Source: GM7GCV1 sp965221105
GTDB taxonomy: Bacteria; Pseudomonadota; Gammaproteobacteria; Pseudomonadales; GM7GCV1
NCBI GenBank assembly: GCA_965221105.1
Contig: OZ244871.1
Span: forward strand, 434,001 to 498,000
Length of the DNA: 64,000 nucleotides
Direction: 5' to 3'
Both the position numbers and the translations under genes were made by a program. The number at the start of each line of letters is the position of its first letter. Positions within the stretch are counted from its first letter, which is position 1. Positions 10,070 to 18,622 of this stretch are shown piece by piece. The notes beneath the pieces are model-generated. The model had not been told where the DNA came from. It searched no databases and saw only the letters and a program-made list of their open reading frames with translations.

Positions 10070-11041
10070 TCAGACCTCTATGGGTCTGAGACTCAGCTCC
10101 GCACTGGAGAATTTCATCTGACCTTGCGGCGTTGAAAGGCAGAGCACGCCGAGTTCGTTGACACCCTCAAGTATCCCTCTATGCTCAGCCCCCGCAGCAA
10201 ACAGCCGAACCATCTGCCCCTGATACATGCAGTTGCCATTCCAGTATTCGGCAAACGGTGCAAAACCGGTTTCAGAATACAAGACCAGCATTTCAGCAGT
10301 GTTAGAGAGGATTTCTGCTGCCAGTTGATTGCGCGACAATGGCCCGGTCCCCAACTCCAGAAGACTTGTCGCAGGCTGATCCAGATCGACAAGAAGAGCG
10401 GGATCAGTCGCGAGGTTGATGCCTGCTCCCATCACCAGGTTCAATTCTCTCCCGGGCTCTCCGGTTACATTGATCAGCAGTCCAGCCAGTTTTTTTCCGT
10501 TTGAAAGCAAATCGTTGGGCCACTTGATCTGCACAGAATCTGCACCCAGTGTCGTCAGGGCACGGTGCACGGCGACTGAGAAAGTCAGGCTGAGCCCGGC
10601 AGCGTTCTCAGGCCAGACCGGGTATCGATAGCCAATGGATAACATCAGATCGCGATAGGCGCTGGAAATCCATGTCCGCCCCCTTCTGCCCTGCCCGGCT
10701 GGCTGCGACTCAGCCAGAACAGCTCTCAGCTCTCCATCCTGAACATCCACGTCTCCAAGATACTGATTGGTAGACGGCAGGGACTGAAAAATGTCAATGG
10801 CACATTCAATCCCTTCTACCGGCCGCAGGTGCTGCTGCAGCCTATCGGCTGACAAGAGCTCAAAGCCCTCAGCGATGCGGTAACCTCGACCCGGCACCGC
10901 TTCCACGGGAAAGCCTGCAGCCTCAAGCCGGTCGATACGCTTTTTTATGGCGACACGGGAAACATCCAGACGCTCGCCCAAGGAGGTGCCTGAATGGACT
11001 CCGGGCTGCATCAATAACTCTATAAGCGGATCTTCTTCCAA
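10070..11041 (-). CDS. birA: Bifunctional biotin ligase / biotin operon repressor
   Basis: Attaches biotin to acceptor proteins through biotinyl-AMP and, in that liganded form, represses bio genes. The 323-residue protein has an N-terminal winged helix (about residues 1-60, with RVAIKKRIDRLEAAGFPV), the biotinyl-AMP loop GQGRRGRTW (residues 116-124), KWPND (173-177) with catalytic lysine K184 in NGKKLAGLL, and a C-terminal SH3-like domain. Presence of the DNA-binding domain and of a BirA box before bioB agree with each other. It faces the bio operon from the other side of a short gap. Confidence 0.96.
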   Translation of the reverse strand: MEEDPLIELLMQPGVHSGTSLGERLDVSRVAIKKRIDRLEAAGFPVEAVPGRGYRIAEGFELLSADRLQQHLRPVEGIECAIDIFQSLPSTNQYLGDVDVQDGELRAVLAESQPAGQGRRGRTWISSAYRDLMLSIGYRYPVWPENAAGLSLTFSVAVHRALTTLGADSVQIKWPNDLLSNGKKLAGLLINVTGEPGRELNLVMGAGINLATDPALLVDLDQPATSLLELGTGPLSRNQLAAEILSNTAEMLVLYSETGFAPFAEYWNGNCMYQGQMVRLFAAGAEHRGILEGVNELGVLCLSTPQGQMKFSSAELSLRPIEV

Positions 11042-11159
11042 ATTGCTGTACTTCTGCGTAATGAGTGAAGCCGCAACTATTACCCATTGCAGTCATCTTG
11101 GAAAGCACTCTGCTTCCCCACGACCACCAGTTTTCTGTATAGTGATGCCCCTCATATTT

Positions 11160-11236
11160 GCGCCCGTAGCTCAGCTGGATAGAGCACCTGGCTTCGAACC
11201 AGGTGGTCGGGAGTTCGAATCTCTCCGGGCGTGCCA
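11160..11236 (+). tRNA. tRNA-Arg (anticodon TCG)
   Basis: Complete 77-base cloverleaf with CCA encoded: acceptor GCGCCCG/CGGGCGT, D arm GCTC...GAGC, anticodon stem CCTGG/CCAGG around loop CTTCGAA (anticodon TCG), and T arm GGGAG-TTCGAAT-CTCTC. It reads CGA codons. Confidence 0.96.
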
Positions 11237-11243
11237 TAAACTG

Positions 11244-11275
11244 GAAGGCCCCGCCCTGTGCGGGGTCTTCTTGTT
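11244..11275 (+). terminator. Rho-independent terminator after tRNA-Arg
   Basis: Stem GAAGGCCCCG paired with CGGGGTCTTC around loop CCCTGTG, with one G-T wobble, followed by TTGTTT. It starts eight bases after the tRNA. Confidence 0.75.
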
Positions 11276-11682
11276 TATTCACACCTGGAAGGCCTGATCC
11301 ATGTCCCCAATTACACAGCTCTACCCAATGAACGGGGGATGGCACTCATCTCACCTGGTTAGTAATTGATAAATACCAATTGTTTAGACAGCTTTCAGGT
11401 TTGATCAAGGGCTGTAAGCCGTTAAAGGTAGTTGGGCAGAAGGCCGAGTATTTGGTTCCTGAGTTCTGCCATTTTGTATGTGGAAACTCGGGCGATTTGC
11501 GCCATATTGGCCGAAGCCTCTGCGACCGGCTGCGGATCAACAACCTGACTGGTCGTCCGAAAGCCTGCGTTCAGTAGAATTTGACCCAAACACACATGGT
11601 TTGGAGTGCGGTACCGACAGTCTCAACCCCAAGGATTGACCATTTTTAGGGAATTATATACCTATTGACACAGGCTACTGTT
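11276..11682. other. Region downstream of tnpB, probable right end and omega-RNA tail
   Basis: No protein gene is supported. For the tnpB on the minus strand this is the 3' side, where IS200/IS605 elements carry the omega-RNA scaffold and right end. No exact boundary can be read. A segment beginning GGGAATTATATAC at 11649 matches, inverted, the 3' part of the vapC gene near 15 kb. Confidence 0.4.
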
Positions 11683-12828
11683 CTATGCGGCACGACGGGC
11701 AACCCCGCCGATAGGCACAACATCAGGCCGCATATCGGGGACTTTCCCGCCCGACGAGCCACGCTCCCTGATGTTGCGTGCAGCGTTCAGGTCTCTATCG
11801 AGACTCAAGCCGCACTGTTCACACTCAAAGACTCTGTCCTTCAGGGTCAGTGATTCATGGACTGAACCACAGCCTGAACAGGTCTTCGATGTGTTCCTGG
11901 GATTCACCTTCACAACCGACCCACCGGCACTCTCAGCCTTGTAGGTCAATTGATAGACGAAGGTTCCCCACTGTTGCTCCAGGATTGATCGGTTCAATCC
12001 CTTCTTGTGACTGCCACCATGAGCAGTCATGTTCTTGATCTTCAGGTCTTCAACCGCGAAGTGTCTGTGTCGCCTCACCAGGTCAGTAGTCGTTCTGTGC
12101 AGGGCAGTGCGCTGTCTCTCTGCCACCCTGTACGCCTCTCTGGCCAGAGATTGGCGTTTCTTATATCGGTTGTGACTGCCCCTCTTGGCTTTACTCAGTT
12201 TTCGCTGAAGCCGCTTCTGTCGGGTCCTATCAATGACCACCTTCGGCACTGACTCACCGGTCGAGAGGGTGGCCTGTGCCTTCACGCCAACATCAATACC
12301 GACGACGGGAGACTGATCAGCCACGACCTCCCGCTCCTGCTCACAGACAAACTGAACCATGACGCGGACAGGTGTTGTCACAATGCGAACCAGCGTGATC
12401 TCGCCCTCTGGCAGAGCCTTCACAATGAACCTGCCAAAGCCCTTGATCTGTACGGCATGCCTCGTGCCAGACGCGAAGAGACGAAAACTGGATGTTTCAA
12501 ATGACCGGATGCCCCGGTGCCTGCCCTTGAATCTCGGAAAGCCACCCTGCCTGAAGAATCGCTTGAATGATCTATCCAGTCTGTTCAGGACAGATCGGAA
12601 CGGCTGTACACCATAGCTGCTCATCTCAGCATCATCTCTGCGTATCTGAGTGAATGACTTATATTGATCGTACAGGCCGATTGACTCACCAGCCTTCCGA
12701 TACGCATTGATGCGCTCATCAAGGGCGGCGTTGTACAGTTGGCGAGAGAGATACAGGAATTTGTTCAGCCGCTGATGTGTTGCGGCTGACATCTTCGCCT
12801 GTTGACTGTAGGTGCGTATCATCCGCAT
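11683..12828 (-). CDS. tnpB: TnpB, IS200/IS605-family RNA-guided nuclease
   Basis: TnpB-type OrfB of 381 residues. It has an N-terminal OrfB helix-turn-helix region, a RuvC-like core with Asp179 (VVGIDVGVKA), Glu260 (FAVEDLKIKNM) and the C-terminal Asp of LDRDLNAARNI, and a zinc ribbon with CSGCG (317-321) and CEQCG (336-340). TnpB proteins cut DNA guided by an RNA from the element's right end. All catalytic positions are present, so it may be active. No tnpA (Y1 transposase) lies nearby, so it is a lone, non-autonomous IS1341-like copy. Confidence 0.93.
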   Translation of the reverse strand: MRMIRTYSQQAKMSAATHQRLNKFLYLSRQLYNAALDERINAYRKAGESIGLYDQYKSFTQIRRDDAEMSSYGVQPFRSVLNRLDRSFKRFFRQGGFPRFKGRHRGIRSFETSSFRLFASGTRHAVQIKGFGRFIVKALPEGEITLVRIVTTPVRVMVQFVCEQEREVVADQSPVVGIDVGVKAQATLSTGESVPKVVIDRTRQKRLQRKLSKAKRGSHNRYKKRQSLAREAYRVAERQRTALHRTTTDLVRRHRHFAVEDLKIKNMTAHGGSHKKGLNRSILEQQWGTFVYQLTYKAESAGGSVVKVNPRNTSKTCSGCGSVHESLTLKDRVFECEQCGLSLDRDLNAARNIRERGSSGGKVPDMRPDVVPIGGVARRAA

Positions 12829-12897
12829 CGGCGTGGTCGCTCCTGTTTAGCGTTTAGAGATAGATGCCGAATATATCAATTTCACGCACACTGATTC

Positions 12898-12906
12898 CAG
12901 TGCCTG
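12898..12906. repeat. Target-site duplication, left copy
   Basis: CAGTGCCTG directly abuts the left terminal repeat of the ISAs1-type element and is identical to the copy on its right side. Confidence 0.9.
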
Positions 12907-14962
12907 CAGGGCCATTGCACGCTGATTGAAGGCGTGGTTGTGTCCAACGAGGCATGAGCCTGAACGAGGTGTTGTGTGTGGCGCGCCGCGCCGTCGACTG
13001 GGGCGTGCTGCTGTGTATGGTGGATCCGCGCGGGATGTCCGGGAGTGCACAGCCATGCCTGCTGCGCGGCCGCCCCGCTGGTTCGGCGGTTCAGGTTGTG
13101 GACAGAATGGCGTCGAAGGCGTCCTGCCGGCGCATCATGAAGTGGAGGTTGGCGTCGGGGAGCCAGGTGAAGCCGTTGTGGAAGACGACGGCGAGGGCGA
13201 TGGTGTTGAGCGCGGCGTTGTTGGCGGGCGCGTTGCGGGCGCGGACACGGCTGGCGTCCTCGCCCATGGTGGCGTCGCGTCGGTGGTGGTTGGCGTTCTC
13301 GACCTGCCAGTGGCCGCGATTCCAGGCGAGCAGCCGTTCGGGTCCGGCGCTCTCGGCGGGCACGGTGGTGATGCCGTAGGCGGTCTCGGAGGAGGCTTCG
13401 CCGGTCCCCAGGTCGATGCGCTCGCGCACGACACGAAACGCCTGCCGGGCCTGAGGGAACGGCGCGAGCGTGTCCGGCAGCAGGTCGCGAGCGGCGATGC
13501 GGCGGGCCTCGACGCGCCCGTGGGCCTTGACCGGGCCGTCGGCGTGGTGGCGGACGCCCTCGCCGTCCCAGCCGATGGCGGCGAGCTGGGCGAAGGTGTC
13601 GGGGCAGTTCCCCTTGAGCGACAGCATGTAGTCCGCGCCGTGCGTCTCGACGATGGCACGGGCGGTGTCGCGGGTCGTGTGCAGAGCGTCGAGGGTGAGC
13701 AGGCGACCCCTGATGTCGACGTCCTCCAGCAGAGCGCGCAGCGCGGCGATCTCGCCGCCCTCGTCGCGGCAGCAGCGGCTCGCGACCGGACGGCCGTCGT
13801 GGGTGGCCAGGGTCAGGGTCTCGAAGTGGTCGCTGCCGCCCGCCTGCCGGTTGGCACCGCGGATGCGCTTGCCGTCGGCGGCCAGCGCCGCCTGCTCCGA
13901 GTCACCGGCCAGCCGCGGTGCCGCCCACTCGCTCAGTACGTCGGCCAGCGCGTCTGGGTCGGTGTCGGCGAGCACCCGGCAGAAGGTCGCCGCCGACGGC
14001 GGCATCCAGCGCGCCGCCTCCGGGTCGCGCCACGCACCCAGCGCCCGCAGCTCCTCCTGGGCCAGCCCCGCCGCGTAGCGGGCCGTGGCCACCGGCCCGG
14101 ACAGCCCGGCCAGCTTCGCCAGCGCGCACAGCGACAGCACCGTCTCCAGGCGGTGCTTGCGTCCCTGCCCCCGCCGGGCGTCCGGCACCTGCGCGAACAG
14201 GCCGCGCAGCGAACGTAGCTCGGCGCGTGCGTAGCTCACCGGTACCGCCCGGCACGACCACTCCTCGCGATCCTCCGGATCCGCAAGCCGCGCACACGCG
14301 TCCGCCCGCAGCGGCCGGACGAGCATCTCCTTCGGACACCCATGCGGGTCCGTGTACGACCCGTTGTGCCGTGCGAACCCCTGCGTGCGCCCCACCCGCT
14401 CCCAACCCGAGGCGTCGTAGCACGTCCCCGCGAACCGCGACGGGTCCACGAACGTCTCCGCCAGCTCCAGCGGGTGGCCGTGTAGCGCCGACCAGTCCCC
14501 GGACAGCCGCCGAAGGCTCCGCCCCAGCGCCCGCGACGCCAGGTTCGCAATGCCCGACGCCTCCGGCAGGACCACAAACCGCGTGTTGTTGCCGATCAGG
14601 TGCAGCCGGCGGAACTGAACCGACCGGTGCCATCCCAGCCACCGGTCGCGCGGCCGGCACTTGAACGCCCCCGACTGCCAGCCCACAAGCGCCAGCCAAT
14701 GGCCACGCCACACCGCGACGTGCCGAAGGCCCCGCCCCGCGAACTGCTTAAACCCCAAGTAGTGGTGCCTGTCCATCAGTGCGTCCCAGCGCCGACGCTC
14801 GTCCGCCCGAACCGGGCGCACCTCAACCTCCCGGACCACCACCTCCGACTTATCGAAAACGTCCACCATGGACAGCACTATGGACCATCCCGGCGGAAAA
14901 AGCCAGCGTTCCGAAACCTCACCAGCAGTTCAACCCCTTCCGACTAGCGTGAAATAGCCCTG
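12907..14962 (-). mobile_element. ISAs1-type insertion sequence with 9-bp target duplications
   Basis: Element of 2056 bases whose ends are seen directly. The left end CAGGGCCATTGCACGC and the right end (read inward) CAGGGCTATTTCACGC match at 14 of 16 positions. Immediately outside are direct repeats CAGTGCCTG at 12898-12906 and 14963-14971, a target duplication of the size known for ISAs1 elements. The element is visibly richer in G+C than its surroundings. It has inserted into the last codons of vapC. It encodes one large protein fusing DUF4338 to the transposase. Confidence 0.92.
13091..14878 (-). CDS. DUF4338 (DruA-like) domain fused to ISAs1-family transposase
   Basis: One 595-residue protein with two parts. 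Residues 1 to about 215 are a DUF4338 domain, the family of Druantia protein DruA, with RDRWLGWHRS, LIGNNTRFVVLPE, LASRALGRSLRRL and the conserved ETFVDPSRFAGTCYDASGW. From LRGLFAQVPDARRGQGRKHR on it is an ISAs1/H-repeat transposase with the associated N-terminal domain and a DDE core: Asp in ALAADGKRIRG, Asp in LTLDALHTT, and Glu in HWQVENANHH. The fusion lies wholly within the element's terminal repeats, so it is the element's own transposase. What DUF4338 does here is unknown; a DNA-binding or nuclease accessory role is possible. Confidence 0.88.
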   Translation of the reverse strand: MLSMVDVFDKSEVVVREVEVRPVRADERRRWDALMDRHHYLGFKQFAGRGLRHVAVWRGHWLALVGWQSGAFKCRPRDRWLGWHRSVQFRRLHLIGNNTRFVVLPEASGIANLASRALGRSLRRLSGDWSALHGHPLELAETFVDPSRFAGTCYDASGWERVGRTQGFARHNGSYTDPHGCPKEMLVRPLRADACARLADPEDREEWSCRAVPVSYARAELRSLRGLFAQVPDARRGQGRKHRLETVLSLCALAKLAGLSGPVATARYAAGLAQEELRALGAWRDPEAARWMPPSAATFCRVLADTDPDALADVLSEWAAPRLAGDSEQAALAADGKRIRGANRQAGGSDHFETLTLATHDGRPVASRCCRDEGGEIAALRALLEDVDIRGRLLTLDALHTTRDTARAIVETHGADYMLSLKGNCPDTFAQLAAIGWDGEGVRHHADGPVKAHGRVEARRIAARDLLPDTLAPFPQARQAFRVVRERIDLGTGEASSETAYGITTVPAESAGPERLLAWNRGHWQVENANHHRRDATMGEDASRVRARNAPANNAALNTIALAVVFHNGFTWLPDANLHFMMRRQDAFDAILSTT

Positions 14963-15405
14963 CAGTGCCTGTCCCTGTCAAGACCCTGTGTGTCAATAAG
15001 TATATAATTCCCCATTTTTACACCCGTTGCCTCAAAATCACGGCTGTCCCGTGTTGCCACTCGCATCTTGTGAACTAGGGCGGTGGCCGCGATCTGGGCA
15101 TCGGCCAGATTGAGTCGCCGTCCCTTCCGTTCAGAGGCTGCTGCTATATCGCCGTAAACTTCCGCAACACGTTCGTCGAACGCGAATGTTCGACCCTTAA
15201 ATTGATCTTTTATGGATTGCCAGAATCTGAGTAAACTGGTTTTGCGAGCACCTTCGGGCAGCCGTGCAATGCCAAATCGCAATTCGGCAAGCGTCACTGC
15301 TGAAATGGCAAGACGTTGCTCATTCTCTTCCAACCAGCCTGTAACACGCTTTGAGGGCGCAGGCCTGGTCAGTTCAGACAAGACATTCGTATCTACCAAG
15401 ATCAT
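14944..15405 (-). CDS. vapC: VapC-type PIN-domain toxin, C-terminus replaced by IS end
   Basis: PIN-domain ribonuclease toxin of 153 residues. Acidic catalytic residues are visible in MILVDTNVLSE (Asp5), AELRFG (Glu), and LNLADAQIAATA (Asp), with a last acidic site near RDSRDFE. The four-base overlap with the upstream antitoxin is typical. The ISAs1-type insertion lies in the last codons: after ...LDRDRH the residues CRAISR and the TAG stop come from the terminal repeat of the element. Joining the two flanks without the element gives an ancestral end WNQCA followed by TGA, so only about five residues changed and the toxin may still work. Confidence 0.9.
   Translation of the reverse strand: MILVDTNVLSELTRPAPSKRVTGWLEENEQRLAISAVTLAELRFGIARLPEGARKTSLLRFWQSIKDQFKGRTFAFDERVAEVYGDIAAASERKGRRLNLADAQIAATALVHKMRVATRDSRDFEATGVKMGNYILIDTQGLDRDRHCRAISR
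14963..14971. repeat. Target-site duplication, right copy
   Basis: CAGTGCCTG, identical to the copy left of the element, lying within the vapC coding sequence. Confidence 0.9.
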
Positions 15406-15650
15406 TTAAGGTCCACATCGGGTATTGGGTGATCGTGGTCCCGCAGATACGGCTCGATGTCTTCGCCGGGCTCCACCAGCGCGATGATGTTGTATGGAAA
15501 ATTCGAGTCTGCTTTCGTGTGCACTGTCGCTGAGTCCAGAATCGACCGGACAAGCGCCTCAAGACTACATCCGCGCTGATTGGCGCGCTGCCGCAGTCGC
15601 TCTTTTGTCTCTTGGGACAGATTGCGTATCGTGATGCTTGCTAAGACCAC
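15402..15650 (-). CDS. vapB: VapB/FitA-type ribbon-helix-helix antitoxin
   Basis: Antitoxin of about 82 residues with an N-terminal FitA-like ribbon-helix-helix (ASITIRNLSQETKERLRQRA) and an extended C-terminus that would wrap the PIN toxin. The frame opens with GTG directly beside an AGGAGG, so the true start is uncertain by a few codons. It overlaps vapC by four bases and lies behind a perfect palindrome, as expected for autoregulation. Confidence 0.88.
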   Translation of the reverse strand: MVLASITIRNLSQETKERLRQRANQRGCSLEALVRSILDSATVHTKADSNFPYNIIALVEPGEDIEPYLRDHDHPIPDVDLK

Positions 15651-15668
15651 CTCCTAAACACATCCAGT

Positions 15669-15688
15669 AATGATTGCATGCAATCATT
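15669..15688. promoter_or_regulatory. Palindromic operator of vapBC
   Basis: AATGATTGCATGCAATCATT is a perfect 20-base palindrome 18 bases upstream of the antitoxin frame. It is the likely binding site for the VapB-VapC complex. Confidence 0.75.
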
Positions 15689-15831
15689 TCGAGTGCAAGT
15701 CAAAGTCAAGCCGATGGTCGACACCCGCATGGTCGAGGCTTACACTCGAAACGAGTCGGCAGGGGAAGCACTGCACTGCCTCTACGCAGCTTTGCCAGTA
15801 TACTGAGCTTTACCACTGGAGGATGGAACGA

Positions 15832-16545
15832 CTAAGTTGACCGCGAAGCAGTCAGGGCCTCCCTAGTGACGTACAGCATTTCCATCGGTAGGCCAAACCG
15901 GTCGGTTACTGGGTGTCTCGGAACAGTTTGCAATGAATTCAGTTGTGCCGATGCAGTAATCGCGGCAACTAGCGCATCGAGTATGTCGTCTTTCGCAACA
16001 TCCTTGGGTTTGAATTGATTCCTTATATTGTTCACATCATCTTCTGCTGTAGGCCGAACAGTTTTCAACACCGCAATCCGTTCGTAAAAACCCTCCCGCT
16101 TTTTCTTGCTGTGAGCCATGGGTGTTTGCCCTGCAAGTGCCCAGAAACAAATCTCGGGATGTACCTCGCGGATCATGCGTCGCGCATCAGGGCAACGTTG
16201 CAGCAGGCCGTCTACCTCCTTAATTTTTGGGGCAATGGCGAATGCCTGTTTAGATATTTTTTTGCCAATCGCTTCTTGGCTTGCACGCACGCCTTTCTCG
16301 TAAGTACTTTCGTTGATCACCGCCCGCACGGGCGTTGGGAAAACGCTGCTTGATCGAGGCTGACCCAATAACTTGCGGGCAGCAAGGTCACACTCCCGCT
16401 CCTCACTTCCGTCTGGCAGTCCAATCGGAATATCGATGAAGATGCGATCTGGGTGACTTGCTTTCTTAACCAATTCCTCAATAGTTTTGACAACGTCTGC
16501 ATGAATTTCACCGTGCGGTCCCAAGCAGACAAAGAGCCAGCCGGC
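15832..16545 (-). pseudogene. DUF429 protein, 5'-truncated
   Basis: Predicted RNase H-like nuclease of the DUF429 family: WLFVCLGPHGEIHADVV, IFIDIPIGLPDGSEERECD, VHPEICFWAL and the C-terminal DDILDALVAA are recognisable. The first strand, usually a glycine-rich (A)GVDGCRGGW segment with the first catalytic Asp, is missing. Upstream of about 16545 the frame runs into sequence that is the complement of a transposase fragment also found at 39.6 kb. The open frame continues to 16635 by chance, so a start codon exists but the enzyme core lacks its first catalytic residue. Confidence 0.75.
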
Positions 16546-16870
16546 GGGCGGGCGGAGACCCGGATGATGCCGGCTGTCGCACAAGCCCAGGGCGCCAAGA
16601 CCCGTCCGCGGCGTCCCCTGGCAGAACTGTTTCACTCAGCGGCAGATATCATCCCGGAACCGGAGCGCGGCATCCTGCGGGTACGCATCCTTGGGACGGC
16701 GAGCACTGCGGGCGATGCAGCCATCGCCGGGCTGCTTGAGGAGCTCACCCAGACCACAACAGTCTACCCCGGAACCGAACTGCGCATGGTGTACGAACTG
16801 CCCCAGATCGACTGCACAACCGGAAAGAATGGTGCATGATATCTGATCTGAGGTCAGGACATCTGAATTT
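16546..16870 (+). pseudogene. C-terminal fragment of a DDE transposase (repeat copy 1)
   Basis: Encodes ETRMMPAVAQAQGAKTRPRR, LFHSAADIIPEPE and YPGTELRMVYELP, which look like the C-terminal end of a DDE-type transposase. The same DNA, including the flank TGATATCTGATCTGAGGTCA, occurs inverted at 39.6-39.9 kb. It joins the DUF429 gene head-on, removing that gene's start. Confidence 0.65.
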
Positions 16871-16993
16871 AGTATAAAAACTCAAGCCCGGCTCCGGCCC
16901 TGGCGGGGGCCGGAATCACAAGATGCTTTTCAAACAATTGTTGATTTCTTGGCGACTATATTACGGGACGACTACCTATACAGAGGAATTCGA

Positions 16994-17062
16994 GTGTATA
17001 TACCTAAATATTTTGAAGTAACGGACAGCGATGAAATATTTTCATTTATAGAGAAAAAGTAA
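16994..17062 (+). pseudogene. N-terminal remnant of PaiB-like FMN-binding protein
   Basis: GTG start behind AGAGG, coding YIPKYFEVTDSDEIFSFIEK, which matches the N-terminus of FMN-binding negative regulators of the PaiB family. It stops after 22 codons where a repeated segment begins. Too short to be a functional protein. Confidence 0.6.
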
Positions 17063-17190
17063 CTACTCACCCCCCTTGACGTCATAGGAAGGCGATTCTA
17101 TGATGTGTGCGTTTCATTATTGCACAGGGTCATGGGCAACGCATATTTCAGTTCCAAGGCGACGGCGGGGGTGTGTCAGGCGCCGATAAC
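17060..17190 (+). repeat. Repeat copy 1 with 5' end of a D12-class adenine methylase
   Basis: About 130 bases nearly identical to 21764-21893. It contains an ATG at 17132 coding MGNAYFSSKATAGVCQ, similar to the N-terminus of phage-type DNA adenine methylases (NAYFGSKA...), preceded by AGGAAGG-rich leader sequence. The rest of the methylase is missing. Confidence 0.65.
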
Positions 17191-17205
17191 GGAACAGGCT
17201 CCTGA

Positions 17206-18426
17206 TTACCCCGTGCCGGTTTTCAGAAGCACTACCCCCGCCTTATCGGCACTTCTTGTTTCATCCAGGTAATCCGCCCACCACTGCATCATCTTTCTGC
17301 GCGACCCCAGATACTCGGCGTGGTTGTAACTGGCGCTGACCTTGTTCCGCGCCTGATGTGCCAGTTGCCGCTCGATGTGTTCATGCGTAAACCCCTGCTC
17401 ATGCAATACGGTCGACGCCAGCCCCCGAAATCCATGGCCGGTCATCCGGCCCTTGTACCCCATCCGTTCGAGGGCCTTGAGAATCGTGTTGTTGCTCATC
17501 GGCTTGCCCGGATGACGCTGCCCCGGAAACAGGTGGACACGGTGGCCGGTCAGGGTGTGCAAGGTTGTCAGTACCTCTATAGACTGCGCCGACAGGGGTA
17601 CGACATGCGGCGTCCTCATCTTCATGCGCTCCGCTGGAATACGCCATTCCGCCTGTTCCCAGTCAATTTCCTCCCACCGACCGCCAATCAACTCCCGCGT
17701 CCGCACAAAGGTCAACAACATCAGCCTGATGGCCAGCCGTGTGACCGGGGAACCGGCATAGGCATCAATATGCCGTTGCAGCGCCGGCAGTTCCCGGGCA
17801 GGAACCCGGGCATAGTTGGTCACCGTCCGGCTGCCCAGAATGTCAGCGGGTTTGAGCTCGGCAGCCGGGTTGCGCGTGACCAGCCCACGGGCAACCGCAT
17901 ATCGAAACACCTGGCCCATGGTTTGATAGGCCCGCTTGGCAATATCCAGTGCCCCCCGCTGTTCAATGGCTTTGACCAGCGCAACCAGGTCGGTCGGCTG
18001 GACCTCCGCAATCGGCCTCTCGCCAATCCCCGGAAACACATCCTGTTCCAGACGCCGGGTCACATACCCCACGTGACGTGCGCTTCTCGTCGGTCCCCAC
18101 CAGGCCAGCCACTCCCGGGCGACCGCTTCAAAGGTGTGTTCGGCCGCCAGCAACTGCTGGCGTTTCTCGGCCCGTTTGGCGGCAACGGGGTCTACCCCCT
18201 GCGCCAGACCCTGGCGAATGGCATCGCGGTGTTGCCGGGCCTGGGCAAGGATGACATCGGGGTACTTGCCCAGTGAGGCGGTTTTCTGTTTGCCGTTAAA
18301 CCGGTAGCGCATCTGCCACAGCTTGGAACCGTTCGGGTATATCTTGACATGCAGTCCCCCCGCATCCGTCAGCTTGTACGGCGACGGGCCGGGGCGGGTT
18401 TTTCTGACCTGAAACTCTGTGAGCAT
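17206..18426 (-). CDS. int: Tyrosine integrase of a genomic island (DUF4102 arm-binding type)
   Basis: Site-specific recombinase of 406 residues. The N-terminal arm-binding domain (DUF4102) shows LTDAGGLHVKIYPNGSKLW and ASLGKYPDVILAQAR; the catalytic domain has Arg in FVRTRELIGGRW (about residue 244), HGFRGLAS, LAHQ and the nucleophile Tyr in NHAEYLGSR. The ATG at 18426, with GGAGG before it, is chosen over a frame running up through the tRNA gene. It lies beside the 3' end of tRNA-Ser, the usual site for this integrase class. Confidence 0.94.
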   Translation of the reverse strand: MLTEFQVRKTRPGPSPYKLTDAGGLHVKIYPNGSKLWQMRYRFNGKQKTASLGKYPDVILAQARQHRDAIRQGLAQGVDPVAAKRAEKRQQLLAAEHTFEAVAREWLAWWGPTRSARHVGYVTRRLEQDVFPGIGERPIAEVQPTDLVALVKAIEQRGALDIAKRAYQTMGQVFRYAVARGLVTRNPAAELKPADILGSRTVTNYARVPARELPALQRHIDAYAGSPVTRLAIRLMLLTFVRTRELIGGRWEEIDWEQAEWRIPAERMKMRTPHVVPLSAQSIEVLTTLHTLTGHRVHLFPGQRHPGKPMSNNTILKALERMGYKGRMTGHGFRGLASTVLHEQGFTHEHIERQLAHQARNKVSASYNHAEYLGSRRKMMQWWADYLDETRSADKAGVVLLKTGTG

Positions 18427-18544
18427 AATTGTCCTCCAGTGAGGGCAACAATAGCAGGTACATGGGGAATTGCAGATTTTTACCCTCAATTTTACTCTCA
18501 GTGGAATCTGGCTTGTACAAAACCTTATCGGACGATACAGAATA

Positions 18545-18572
18545 AAAAAGCCCTGATATACAGGCTTTAAAG
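18545..18572 (-). terminator. Terminator between tRNA-Ser and int
   Basis: On the minus strand the inverted repeat AAAGCC/GGGCTTT is followed by TTTTTATT, downstream of tRNA-Ser. Confidence 0.6.
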
Positions 18573-18584
18573 GGATAGGTTGGA

Positions 18585-18618
18585 TTTTACCGGACGTTCT
18601 GAAACATCCTAGGACGTT
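18585..18618. repeat. Possible integrase arm site beside tRNA-Ser
   Basis: CCGGACGTTCTGAAACATCC followed by a second GGACGTT lies just past the tRNA-Ser 3' end. A close match stands at the same place beside tmRNA (56034-56060). Confidence 0.45.
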
Positions 18619-18622
18619 GAAA

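Noticed and set aside
12926..14218. Long plus-strand open frame across the ISAs1-type transposase
   Set aside because: Antisense shadow of the G+C-rich transposase; Gly/Arg-rich with no domain.
17320..18276. 318-codon plus-strand frame over the integrase
   Set aside because: Antisense to a well-supported integrase.
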